Positions 32,383 to 40,541 of a stretch of 57,927 bases of DNA are shown one piece after another. The stretch spans positions 1-57,927 of the forward strand of contig CAKSOL010000016.1 in NCBI GenBank assembly GCA_934477125.1, given 5' to 3'. The notes under the pieces are model-generated. The model was not told the origin of the DNA, made no database searches, and saw nothing but the letters and a program-made list of their open reading frames with translations. Every line of letters begins with the position of its first letter. The stretch's first letter is position 1. The position numbers were made by a program, and so were the translations under genes. The DNA comes from an uncultured Eubacteriales bacterium (GTDB lineage Bacteria > Bacillota > Clostridia > Oscillospirales > Acutalibacteraceae).

Positions 32383-34562
32383 TACAGATGCAGCACTCGT
32401 TCCTTAATTTCCTGCGTTCTGCCCTGATTCCAGAACTGAGTTCCGATATATCCGCAGGTACGGCGGGCAACATTCAGCTTGCTTTCATCGGTATTTCCGC
32501 AGTTGGGGCAGGTCCAGATAAGTTTGCCGTCGGTATCCTCGCGGATTTCTATTTCACCGTCAAATCCGCAGACCTGGCAGTAATCGCTCTTTGTATTAAG
32601 CTCTGCATACATAATATTTTCGTATATGAACTTCATAACAGTCAGAACTGCGTCAAGGTTATTCTGCATATTCGGAACCTCAACATAGGAAATCGCACCT
32701 CCGGGAGAAAGAGCCTGGAATTTAGCCTCAAGAGCCAGCTTATCAAACGCGTCTATATTCTCCGTAACGTGAACATGATAGCTGTTTGTTATATAATTTC
32801 GGTCGGTAACGTCCTTAATAATACCGAAACGCTTTTGAAGCGCCTTTGCAAATTTATAGGTTGTGCTCTCAAGCGGCGTGCCGTAAAGCGAATAGTCGAT
32901 ATTTTCAGCCGCTTTCCATTTCGCGGTATATTCGTTAAGCTTTTTCATTACATCAAGTCCGAGCTTTTCTCCCTCAGGCTCGGTAAGCTTTTTGCCGGTA
33001 AGCGAATAAACACATTCCCAAAGACCGGCATAGCCGAGAGAAAGAGTTGAGTATCCGCCGTGCAGATATTTGTCTATCGTTTCACCCTTTTTAAGTCTCA
33101 GCAGAGCGCCGTGCTGCCAAAGAATAGGAGCGGCGTCAGAAAGAGTGCCGGTAAGGCGTTCGTGGCGGCATTGCAGAGCGCGGTGACACAGCTCCATACG
33201 CTCATCGAAAATCTCCCAGAACTTATCCAAATCCTTTTCCGCCGACAAGCCTATATCGACAAGGTTTACCGTTACGACGCCCTGATTGAAGCGGCCGTAA
33301 TACTTAGGCTTGCCGTTTTCGTCAACATAGGGCGTTAAGAAGCTGCGGCAGCCCATACAGGTATAGCAATGACCCTCGCCGTTTTTATCAATTTTATTCT
33401 GAAGCATAATTTTCTCGGAAATATAATCCGGAACCATACGCTTAGCGGTGCATTTCGCGGCAAGCTGGGTTAAATACCAATAAGGAGTTTCCTCTGAAAT
33501 ATTGTCCTCCTCAAGCACATATATAAGCTTCGGGAAAGCCGGAGTTATCCAAACTCCCTTTTCGTTTTTAACTCCCTGATAACGCTGGCGCAGGGTTTCC
33601 TCAATAATAAGAGCAAGGTCGTTTTTCTCCTGCTCGTTCTTCGCCTCGTTCAGATACATAAACACGGTTACAAACGGAGCCTGACCGTTGGTTGTCATCA
33701 GCGTTACAACCTGATACTGAATCATCTGAACGCCCTTGCGGATTTCCTCAAGCAGGCGCTTTTCCGTTATACGCTTAATCTGCTCCTCGGTAGGCTTGAG
33801 CTCGGCAAGCTCCTCGCGTACCTCAATATATATTTTTTTACGGCTTATATCAACAAAGGGGGCAAGATGGGTAAGGCTTATGCTCTGACCGCCGTACTGG
33901 CAGGAGGCGACCTGCGCTATTATCTGAGTAGCTATATTGCAGGCGGTTGAAAAGCTATGCGGCTTTTCAATCAGAGTTCCGCTGATAACGGTTCCGTTTT
34001 GCAGCATATCCTCAAGATTTACAAGGTCGCAGTTATGCATATGCTGTGCAAAGTAATCGGCGTCGTGGAAATGAATTATACCCTGCTCGTGAGCCTCGAC
34101 AATATCCTTCGGGAGCAGAACGCGGCGGGTTATATCCTTGCTTACCTCGCCTGCCATATAGTCGCGCTGAACGCTGTTTACAGTAGGATTTTTATTGGAA
34201 TTCTCCTGCTTAACCTCCTCGTTATTGCACTCTATAAGGCTCAAAATCTGCTCGTCGGTCGTATTTGACTTACGAATCAGGGCGCGGTTATAGCGGTAGG
34301 TTATATAGCGGCGCGCAACCTCAAACGCGCGCTGGTTCATTATCTGATCCTCTACCATATCCTGAATTTCTTCAACGCTCAGAGAGCGGTTGATATTTGC
34401 CGCCGCGCTTTCAACATCCTCCGCGATACGCTTAATCTGAACCGCGCTCATTCTCTCGCTCGGAACAACGCTGTCGTTAGCCTTCGTTACGGCGACAACA
34501 ATTTTCGCAGGGTCAAAATTAACTTCGGAACCGCTTCTTTTTATAATCTTCATCTCTGCCAT
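32382..34562 (-). CDS. nrdD: Anaerobic ribonucleoside-triphosphate reductase
   Basis: Class III RNR of 726 residues. N-terminal ATP-cone domain (KRSGSEVNFDPAKI, about 5-95), catalytic barrel, Zn-site CQVCG...CPNCG near the C-terminus, and glycyl-radical motif RRTCGYIG with Gly704. It makes dNTPs without oxygen, consistent with a strict anaerobe. The promoter carries a NrdR box just downstream of the -10. First gene of the nrdD-nrdG-dut unit. Confidence 0.98.
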   Translation of the reverse strand: MAEMKIIKRSGSEVNFDPAKIVVAVTKANDSVVPSERMSAVQIKRIAEDVESAAANINRSLSVEEIQDMVEDQIMNQRAFEVARRYITYRYNRALIRKSNTTDEQILSLIECNNEEVKQENSNKNPTVNSVQRDYMAGEVSKDITRRVLLPKDIVEAHEQGIIHFHDADYFAQHMHNCDLVNLEDMLQNGTVISGTLIEKPHSFSTACNIATQIIAQVASCQYGGQSISLTHLAPFVDISRKKIYIEVREELAELKPTEEQIKRITEKRLLEEIRKGVQMIQYQVVTLMTTNGQAPFVTVFMYLNEAKNEQEKNDLALIIEETLRQRYQGVKNEKGVWITPAFPKLIYVLEEDNISEETPYWYLTQLAAKCTAKRMVPDYISEKIMLQNKIDKNGEGHCYTCMGCRSFLTPYVDENGKPKYYGRFNQGVVTVNLVDIGLSAEKDLDKFWEIFDERMELCHRALQCRHERLTGTLSDAAPILWQHGALLRLKKGETIDKYLHGGYSTLSLGYAGLWECVYSLTGKKLTEPEGEKLGLDVMKKLNEYTAKWKAAENIDYSLYGTPLESTTYKFAKALQKRFGIIKDVTDRNYITNSYHVHVTENIDAFDKLALEAKFQALSPGGAISYVEVPNMQNNLDAVLTVMKFIYENIMYAELNTKSDYCQVCGFDGEIEIREDTDGKLIWTCPNCGNTDESKLNVARRTCGYIGTQFWNQGRTQEIKERVLHL

Positions 34563-34608
34563 CCTTTCATAGATTCATCCTAAATGTGCCAACGTCAAAA
34601 ACAGTTAG

Positions 34609-34624
34609 GCACAATATATTGTGT
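34609..34624. promoter_or_regulatory. NrdR box
   Basis: GCACAATATATTGTGT, a near-exact match to the NrdR consensus (ACACWATATATWGTGT-like). It lies about 12 bases downstream of the nrdD -10, where NrdR binding would block initiation when dATP is high. Usually two boxes occur; a second one is not evident. Confidence 0.75.
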
Positions 34625-34635
34625 CAGCGATATCA

Positions 34636-34663
34636 ATTATACCATACCGCAAATAAAAATCAA
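34636..34663 (-). promoter_or_regulatory. Sigma-A promoter for nrdD-nrdG-dut
   Basis: Minus-strand TTGATT (34658-34663), 16-base spacer, TATAAT (34636-34641) with TGG before it (extended -10). Confidence 0.8.
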
Positions 34664-34740
34664 GTATAATTTGAGGAAATTTTTGTATTTGGGAATAATG
34701 CTGAAATCGGCATACCAAAAACCCGGAATTTTCTCCGTTT

Positions 34741-35601
34741 TTATTTTTCGCTGTCGATTGCCCTAAAGCCCTCGCCCATAACCTCGCCCGCATCGCTTAC
34801 GATTATAAACGCCGCCGGGTCGCCCTCTCTTACAATCCTGTGAACCTCCGATACCTCGTGAGGTCTTACGGTACACAGCAGCATTGAGCGGGGCTCCCCG
34901 GTATATCCGCCGGTAGCAGGAAGAACCGTAACGCCCCTATGGAGAAGACTGCCGATTTCGGAGCAAAGCTTTTCAGGGAATGAGGTTACTATCCATATCA
35001 TACGTCCGCGGTCGGCGCCGTAAAGAATAATATCCATAATCCGCGAGGACGCATACATCGCGACAACCGAATAAAGTGCGCTTTCAATATTTTTATAAAC
35101 CGCAGCCGCAAGCAGGATAACAGCGGCATCGAGAGTAAGAATAATTCTTCCTACCGAAAGATGGGGAAAGCGGCGGTGAAGCAGCTTTGCAACAATATCA
35201 ACGCCGCCGGTGGTAGCGCCGCGCAGCAAAACAAGACCGAGTCCCGCGCCGCCCGCAATACCGCCGAACAATGCGGCGAGAACAGGGTCGATTTTAACCG
35301 GCGGAACATACTCCTCGGCAAGCGACATAAAAACCGACAGGATAACCGTTACAACCGATGTTCTGATTATAAATCTTCCGCCGAATCTCCAAAATCCGAG
35401 CAGGAGTATAGGAATATTGAGCAGCATCAGCGTAATACCGCTTGAAATTCCGGTAAGCCGCTGAACAACCGTTGCTATACCGGTAAGTCCGCCCGGAGAA
35501 ATTTCGTTGGCGGCAAGCAGCGCAGTCACCGCCGCCGCATAAACGGCACAGCCTGCAATATATATTATATAATCGGTAAGCGCCGATAAAAATTTTTTCA
35601 T
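34741..35601 (-). CDS. YitT family membrane protein (DUF161/DUF2179)
   Basis: Protein of 286 residues with about five N-terminal hydrophobic helices and a cytosolic C-terminal DUF2179 domain (TVLPATGGYTGEPRSMLLCTVRP, VREGDPAAFIIVSDAGEVMGEGF). Family members are membrane proteins of unclear transport role, common in Firmicutes in several copies. ATG at 35601 with a purine-rich (GGGGAGAAGAAA) binding site just upstream. It stands alone, divergent from pgi. Confidence 0.92.
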   Translation of the reverse strand: MKKFLSALTDYIIYIAGCAVYAAAVTALLAANEISPGGLTGIATVVQRLTGISSGITLMLLNIPILLLGFWRFGGRFIIRTSVVTVILSVFMSLAEEYVPPVKIDPVLAALFGGIAGGAGLGLVLLRGATTGGVDIVAKLLHRRFPHLSVGRIILTLDAAVILLAAAVYKNIESALYSVVAMYASSRIMDIILYGADRGRMIWIVTSFPEKLCSEIGSLLHRGVTVLPATGGYTGEPRSMLLCTVRPHEVSEVHRIVREGDPAAFIIVSDAGEVMGEGFRAIDSEK

Positions 35602-35797
35602 TTTCTTCTCCCCCTCTTGAATTGCACATATCACAGCAAGCATACAACATATTGTTTACTAAAATAAATTATAGCACAATCCGGTTTGCTAATCAAGCCC
35701 GTCAAACGCGATACATATATTATATATGTATTGTACCCCGCTTTTTCGGACCGCAGCGCCAAATTTAAAACATTTAATGAATATTTATAATAAGCCC

Positions 35798-35826
35798 TTG
35801 CAAAAGAACGCAAAATATTGTAAAAT
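35798..35826 (+). promoter_or_regulatory. Sigma-A promoter for pgi
   Basis: TTGCAA (35798-35803), 17-base spacer, TAAAAT (35821-35826). Confidence 0.7.
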
Positions 35827-35872
35827 GAGAATACAAAGAATTTTTACTCTTTAAGTGAGGTTTGTATTTGCG

Positions 35873-37210
35873 ATGTCTTTAAAATTCAATTACTCATACG
35901 CAGAACCGTTTCTGCGTGAAAACGACCTGAAAGGACTTGAAGCGCAGGTTGCGGCAGCCGCCGGATCTCTCGATGAGCGCAGCGGTCTCGGAAATGATTT
36001 TTTAGGCTGGGTTTCTCTGCCGGAAAATTATGACCGCGAGGAATTTGAGCGGATAAAAGCCGCCGCCGCCCGTATCAGAGAGGACAGCGATATTCTTATC
36101 GTTATCGGCATAGGAGGCTCCTATCTCGGAGCAAGGGCTGCGATAGAATTTCTTAAAGGACCCTACTATAACGCTTTGAGCAAAAGAAGCCCTGAGGTAT
36201 ATTTCGCCGGAAACAGCATAAGCGGCTCAAATCTTTCGGACCTTTTGGCGCTGTGCGAGGGCAAGCGCGTATCGGTCAATGTTATATCCAAATCCGGAAC
36301 TACGACCGAACCGGCGGTTGCTTTCAGAGTATTCCGCAGCTATCTTGAGGACCGCTACGGCGAGGTTGAGGCTGCAAGCAGGATTTACTGCACTACCGAC
36401 AAGTCGCGCGGCACCCTCAAGGCGCTCGCCGATGAAAAGGGATACGAGTGCTTTGTCGTGCCGGACGATGTAGGAGGACGTTTCTCGGTTCTCACGGCGG
36501 TCGGTCTTTTGCCGATAGCCGCTGCCGGCGCTGATATTGACGCGCTTATGCGCGGCGCTGCCGATGCTATGAAGGATTATTCGGAGCCGGATATGTATAA
36601 AAACCCGTGCTACACCTATGCGGCTTTGCGCAACGCATTTTACCGCAAGGGAAAATCGGTTGAACTGCTCGTAAGCTATGAGCCGCGTTTCACGATGATG
36701 TCGGAATGGTTCAAGCAGCTTTTCGGAGAGAGCGAGGGCAAGGACGGAAAGGGACTTTTCCCGGCGTCGGTAACATTTTCTACCGACCTTCACTCTATGG
36801 GTCAGTTTGTTCAGGACGGCTCGCGCATTATGTTTGAAACGGTTGTTACGATAGCCGACAACGGAGATGACGTTGTTATAGGAAACGATGCCGCAAACGG
36901 CGACGGACTGAATTTCCTCGCAGGCAAGCCGATGTCATATGTAAATCAGAAAGCCTTTGAGGGAACTGTGCTTGCCCATACCGACGGCGGCGTTCCAAAT
37001 CTTGTTATAGCGGTAGACCGCGCAGACGAGGAAAACCTCGGCAGACTTATCTATTTCTTTGAAAAGGCGTGTGCTGTTTCGGGATATATGCTCGGAGTTA
37101 ATCCGTTCGACCAGCCCGGAGTTGAAAGCTATAAAAAGAATATGTTTGCGCTTCTCGGAAAACCGGGATACGAAGCGCAGAAGGCAGAGCTTGAGGCTCG
37201 CCTCAAATAA
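35873..37210 (+). CDS. pgi: Glucose-6-phosphate isomerase
   Basis: PGI of 445 residues interconverting glucose-6-P and fructose-6-P in glycolysis. Key motifs are IGIGGSYLGARA near residue 80, VNVISKSGTTTEPA near 140 (phosphate loop), the active-site Glu region GESEGKDGKGLFP, and the C-terminal NPFDQPGVESYKKNM. Length fits the short bacterial class. ATG at 35873 follows GTGAGG. Followed 49 bases later by a small P-loop gene, likely in the same transcript. Confidence 0.98.
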   Translation: MSLKFNYSYAEPFLRENDLKGLEAQVAAAAGSLDERSGLGNDFLGWVSLPENYDREEFERIKAAAARIREDSDILIVIGIGGSYLGARAAIEFLKGPYYNALSKRSPEVYFAGNSISGSNLSDLLALCEGKRVSVNVISKSGTTTEPAVAFRVFRSYLEDRYGEVEAASRIYCTTDKSRGTLKALADEKGYECFVVPDDVGGRFSVLTAVGLLPIAAAGADIDALMRGAADAMKDYSEPDMYKNPCYTYAALRNAFYRKGKSVELLVSYEPRFTMMSEWFKQLFGESEGKDGKGLFPASVTFSTDLHSMGQFVQDGSRIMFETVVTIADNGDDVVIGNDAANGDGLNFLAGKPMSYVNQKAFEGTVLAHTDGGVPNLVIAVDRADEENLGRLIYFFEKACAVSGYMLGVNPFDQPGVESYKKNMFALLGKPGYEAQKAELEARLK

Positions 37211-37259
37211 CGGAAACAGCCGCCGTCCGGCGGTCTGAATATAAAAGGAGCTGATATAA

Positions 37260-37667
37260 ATGATCAAACTCATTATCGGAAAAAAAGGTTCGGGCAAAAC
37301 TAAAAAATTGGTAGATATGGTGAACGCCGCTGCCGAAAGCAGTCTCGGCAACGTCGTATGTATCGAGAAAGGCGACACCCTTACCTATTCCGTTACTCAT
37401 AAGGTCCGCTTGATTGACGCGGAGGCTTATGCAATAGCAGGCTACAACGAATATTTCGGTATGCTCGCAGGCATTAAAGCCGGAAACCACGACGTTACAC
37501 ACATTTTCGGAGACGCTACTCTCCGCATAGGCGGCAGAAATTACGATGAGCTTTCGGATTTCTTCTATCGCCTGAAATCGATTGAGGATGTTGACTTCAT
37601 CTTCACGGTTTCCTGCGACGAGGAAGAGCTTCCGGCAAAAATCTTTGAGCTTGCCGAGAAGTGCTGA
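37260..37667 (+). CDS. Small P-loop protein of unknown function
   Basis: Protein of 135 residues starting at once with a Walker A motif (GKKGSGKTKK, residues 7-16). The remainder has no obvious Walker B or known domain; VDFIFTVSCDEEEL near the C-terminus may serve as a strand with acidic residues. AAGGAG precedes the ATG. It lies behind pgi and ahead of a strong terminator. Similar short P-loop proteins occur in Clostridia, sometimes annotated loosely as PilT-like, but it is not a PilT ATPase. Confidence 0.8.
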   Translation: MIKLIIGKKGSGKTKKLVDMVNAAAESSLGNVVCIEKGDTLTYSVTHKVRLIDAEAYAIAGYNEYFGMLAGIKAGNHDVTHIFGDATLRIGGRNYDELSDFFYRLKSIEDVDFIFTVSCDEEELPAKIFELAEKC

Positions 37668-37684
37668 CATATTTATTATAAGAT

Positions 37685-37727
37685 AATCCGGGCTGCCGCG
37701 TCAATGCGGCAGCCCGGATTGGTTTTT
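37685..37727 (+). terminator. Strong intrinsic terminator after pgi unit
   Basis: 16-bp arms around AATCCGGGCTGCCGC/GCGGCAGCCCGGATT with a 4-base loop, followed by GGTTTTTAAG. Confidence 0.9.
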
Positions 37728-37754
37728 AAGCTTAATTCTCTTTTTGCATCGCGG

Positions 37755-39281
37755 CTAAATCATAGGAACCAATATCATTTTCGCCGCAGTAAGACGGTTA
37801 TCGCGGATATCGTTTATCTGGCATATTTCATCTACGCTTGAGCGGTAACGGCGGGCAATATCCCATACATCCTCTCCGGCAGAGGCATAGTATATCGTCA
37901 GAGCGCTGCGGTCGGCGCTGTCCGAGCGGACATCACCGGGAACAAGTCCGGTTACAACCGGTATACCCTTAACCGAATAAATGCAGGCGAAAATTCCTAT
38001 TTCTATCCTCAGCTCTACCTTATCGCCTCCGAGCATAGTATAGCTGACGCTCCTTATCTGAAGCTCAGGCTCACACCACGCTCCCTCGATATCTCCTATC
38101 GGATACTGACAGCTGAAATCAACGTCCTTATCGAAAAATACCGGCGCGCCGTTTTCGTCAAGCGCTATAACACACGCCGAGAGCTTACCCTCAATTATAA
38201 TATCTCCGTTTTCAAAACGGGTACTGCTGTTTATTATGCTGCACCATAGGTCTGACACTCCGGAAAGAGCCGTATCGGCAAACGAAAGCTCGGTTTTGCA
38301 TTGGCAGGTTTCGGTAAGCTTCTGACAAATTCTCCTAAAGGTTATCTCGGAGCGCTTGACATCAAGCTCTCTTTTGCGCGAGTAAGCGTCCAGAACTGCC
38401 TCTACCTCCCTTTCGCAGAAGGCATTTGCGCTTACAAGCAGCTTTGCCGAAAATGAAAAGCTGCGTATTTCTCCTCCGACACCGGTTCTCGGCTTTAATT
38501 CGCTTGAGCATACCGTAACCTCGGCGTCGCAGCTGCACTGCTCCCCTGCTCCCGGAATTTCGAGCAGCTGGCTGAACGGCAGGACCGACCGCACCGATTG
38601 CAGCTTTTCCGAATCGGTGTTATAAATCGCCGTAAGGACTATTTCGCCCTTAACGATTGCTTTCTCGTTGAGCAGCTTACATTCTCTGACCATAACGGCG
38701 GTATCGTATCTTATAAGCATACGCACGGGCAGCTGAGCCTGACCTATTTCTATTTCCTCCTCAAGCATCAGATACTTTTCCGCCTCTCCCATAGGAGTTG
38801 TTGCAGGTATGTTCTCGCGCCTGAGCTGACCGTCGGGGTCGTCGTAATCGGTAACGATATCAGTCGCTTTCCGGCAGACCGCCCTGAAGGTTATTCCCGC
38901 CGCGCCGTGAAGGTCTATCCGCCTATCGGTAACGGCTCTGCAATTAACGTATTCCACCCGCATTCTGCAAACAGCCCTGAGCTCCTTTTCCTCTCCCTCA
39001 AGCTCAAAGCTGCGGGAGAACGGCGCAGAATACTCATACGCGCATATACGGTTGTCCGCATCCGCGTATATAATATTGACGCAGAAATTACCCTCGATGT
39101 TTGCCGAAGAACCGCTGATGCTTTTAGAGGTTATTCTCGGATTTACCGCGCATTTGAAAATACGGGACACCGCCGGGCAATAATCCGGCAGAGTAAACTC
39201 AATATCGATAGGCACTTCAGCTGTTTCCCGGCATACCGTGCATTCCGTATACACCGGCACCTTTAAAATGTTATTCTCCAT
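37755..39281 (-). CDS. SPOCS (DUF3794) and LysM domain protein
   Basis: Protein of 508 residues with two or three SPOCS/DUF3794 beta-domains (about 30-180, 190-320 and 330-440) and a C-terminal LysM domain (IYYASAGEDVWDIARRYRSS onward). SPOCS-LysM proteins are typical of spore-forming Clostridia; relatives include spore coat/morphogenesis proteins such as SipL. SipL proper links SpoIVA to the forespore surface, but the C-terminal LysM residues specific for SpoIVA binding cannot be judged here. Divergent from a flavin reductase gene. Spore-layer role is inferred. Confidence 0.82.
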   Translation of the reverse strand: MENNILKVPVYTECTVCRETAEVPIDIEFTLPDYCPAVSRIFKCAVNPRITSKSISGSSANIEGNFCVNIIYADADNRICAYEYSAPFSRSFELEGEEKELRAVCRMRVEYVNCRAVTDRRIDLHGAAGITFRAVCRKATDIVTDYDDPDGQLRRENIPATTPMGEAEKYLMLEEEIEIGQAQLPVRMLIRYDTAVMVRECKLLNEKAIVKGEIVLTAIYNTDSEKLQSVRSVLPFSQLLEIPGAGEQCSCDAEVTVCSSELKPRTGVGGEIRSFSFSAKLLVSANAFCEREVEAVLDAYSRKRELDVKRSEITFRRICQKLTETCQCKTELSFADTALSGVSDLWCSIINSSTRFENGDIIIEGKLSACVIALDENGAPVFFDKDVDFSCQYPIGDIEGAWCEPELQIRSVSYTMLGGDKVELRIEIGIFACIYSVKGIPVVTGLVPGDVRSDSADRSALTIYYASAGEDVWDIARRYRSSVDEICQINDIRDNRLTAAKMILVPMI

Positions 39282-39365
39282 TTTCCACACTCCTTGATAT
39301 TTCCTGTTAAAAGATATGCCGCGGCAGTACGAGATATTCCCCGGACATTCATATATTCCAATCTC

Positions 39366-39394
39366 TTGACAAAACTGCGCCGCCGCGCTAAAAT
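39366..39394 (+). promoter_or_regulatory. Sigma-A promoter for flavin reductase
   Basis: TTGACA (39366-39371), 17-base GC-rich spacer, TAAAAT (39389-39394). Confidence 0.75.
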
Positions 39395-39445
39395 TTGAAT
39401 ATAAAGAACATTCGGCTGTATATATAGTATTAAGGAGATGTATAT

Positions 39446-39949
39446 ATGTTTAAAGAAATATCTGCGCGCGAAATAAAAGATAATCTTATTGAAATTATAT
39501 CCGACGAATGGATGCTTGTAAGCTCAGGGAACCGAGACTTCTACAATATGATGACCGCATCATGGGGCTTTGCCGGCGAAATGTGGGGAAAGGACTGCGC
39601 TATCGCAATGGTCCGCCCGCAGAGGTATACCTATGAATTTATGAACAAAAACGATAATTTCGCCCTCAGCTTTTACGGCAGCCGCGGCAAGGACGTTATT
39701 CATAAAATCTGCGGTTCAAAATCCGGCAGGGACGTTGACAAAGCGGCTCTTACCGGGCTTACCCCGATTTTTGACTGCGATACAGTATATTTTGAACAGG
39801 CAAGGCTGGTTATTATCTGCAAAAAGCAGTATGTTCAGCCTATGAAGAAGGAATTTTTCACAACCGGCGAGCCGCTCAGATGGTATCCGGCAGAGGATTA
39901 TCACACCATGTTCATTGGCGAAATTCAAAAGGTGCTGATAAAGGAATAA
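39446..39949 (+). CDS. Flavin reductase-like (FMN-binding split-barrel) protein
   Basis: Protein of 167 residues of the flavoredoxin/flavin-reductase-like family. The N-terminal part (LVSSGN, NMMTASWGF) fits the FMN-binding loop (usually TAS-W-x-x) and YTYEFMNKNDNFALSF continues as in the family. A likely partner is ferredoxin or another electron donor; a ferredoxin gene follows 137 bases later but has its own promoter. AGGAG precedes the ATG. Confidence 0.88.
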   Translation: MFKEISAREIKDNLIEIISDEWMLVSSGNRDFYNMMTASWGFAGEMWGKDCAIAMVRPQRYTYEFMNKNDNFALSFYGSRGKDVIHKICGSKSGRDVDKAALTGLTPIFDCDTVYFEQARLVIICKKQYVQPMKKEFFTTGEPLRWYPAEDYHTMFIGEIQKVLIKE

Positions 39950-39990
39950 ACGGGATTTCAGTTAATTTCTGCCGTATATTGAATTTTTAC

Positions 39991-40018
39991 TTGCAATTTG
40001 GTCGAAATATGTTAAAAT
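39991..40018 (+). promoter_or_regulatory. Promoter for ferredoxin gene
   Basis: TTGCAA (39991-39996), 16-base spacer, TAAAAT (40013-40018) preceded by TGT. Confidence 0.7.
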
Positions 40019-40086
40019 AGGATTGCAGAAGTTTTCTGTTGTTTTTATCCGGTTCTTCCGGTATCCTTAGGCTGGAGGTGTTTTAA

Positions 40087-40257
40087 ATGGCTTATAAAAT
40101 TTCCGACGCTTGCGTAAGCTGCGGAGCCTGCGCTGCCGGCTGCCCCTGCGAGGCTATCTCCGAGGGCTCCGAGCATTATGAGATCAATCCCGATAAGTGC
40201 TGCGACTGCGGAGCCTGCGCTGCCGGCTGCCCCGTTGAGGCTATCTCCGAGGACTGA
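40087..40257 (+). CDS. 2[4Fe-4S] ferredoxin, 56 residues
   Basis: Clostridial-type low-potential electron carrier. Two CxxCxxCxxxCP cluster motifs (Cys9/12/15/19 and Cys38/41/44/48; Pro20, Pro49), each ending in EAISE. GGAGG precedes the ATG. The two halves are nearly identical at DNA level, unusual even for this duplicated family. It serves reactions such as pyruvate:ferredoxin oxidoreductase or hydrogenase in anaerobes. Stands alone with own promoter and terminator. Confidence 0.97.
   Translation: MAYKISDACVSCGACAAGCPCEAISEGSEHYEINPDKCCDCGACAAGCPVEAISED
40120..40251 (+). repeat. 45-nt internal duplication within ferredoxin gene
   Basis: Bases 40120-40164 and 40207-40251 are identical at 42 of 45 positions, differing only in one codon (TGC/GTT), thus Cys21 versus Val50. 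Encodes CGACAAGCP-x-EAISE twice. Confidence 0.9.
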
Positions 40258-40273
40258 TTAAATAAACGGCTTA

Positions 40274-40320
40274 AAAACCCCGCCTTCCTTTTTATGGGAT
40301 AGGCGGAGTTTTATTTTTTT
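40274..40320 (+). terminator. Terminator after ferredoxin gene
   Basis: AAAACCCCGCCT/AGGCGGAGTTTT hairpin with one mismatch, followed by TATTTTTTT. Confidence 0.85.
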
Positions 40321-40372
40321 AGCCGTTTTTGTCTAAAAACGCAAGAAATCTCCTATACTGTTAATAAACTAC

Positions 40373-40402
40373 TTGACAACACCCATACTTAAAATGTAAA
40401 AT
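40373..40402 (+). promoter_or_regulatory. Promoter for rnj operon
   Basis: TTGACA (40373-40378), 18-base spacer, TAAAAT (40397-40402). A palindrome (40382-40417) spans the -10. The leader to the RNase J start is about 130 bases and holds a small CCCGG/CCGGG hairpin. Confidence 0.6.
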
Positions 40403-40417
40403 ATATTTTAATATGGG
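40382..40417. repeat. Long inverted repeat over the rnj promoter
   Basis: CCCATA(C)TTAAAAT and ATTTTAATATGGG pair fully apart from one bulged C, with a 9-base loop that includes the likely -10. CTTTTTG follows, so it might alternatively be an intrinsic terminator. Confidence 0.5.
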
Positions 40418-40541
40418 CTTTTTGTTTGCCATAATATATATTAAACGATACTGACCCGGATGTGACGGCCGGGCTTATATAAAATACCGATTAAGTTATT
40501 ACAGAACTTATATCGGAATAGCTATGGAGGAAAAATTTTTA

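Noticed and set aside
3016..37233. Similar GCCGCCG-CGGCGG hairpins at 3016-3031 and 37218-37233, possible dispersed repeat
   Set aside because: Only the short palindrome is shared and flanks differ; two occurrences in 58 kb of a GC hairpin are not enough to call a repeat family.
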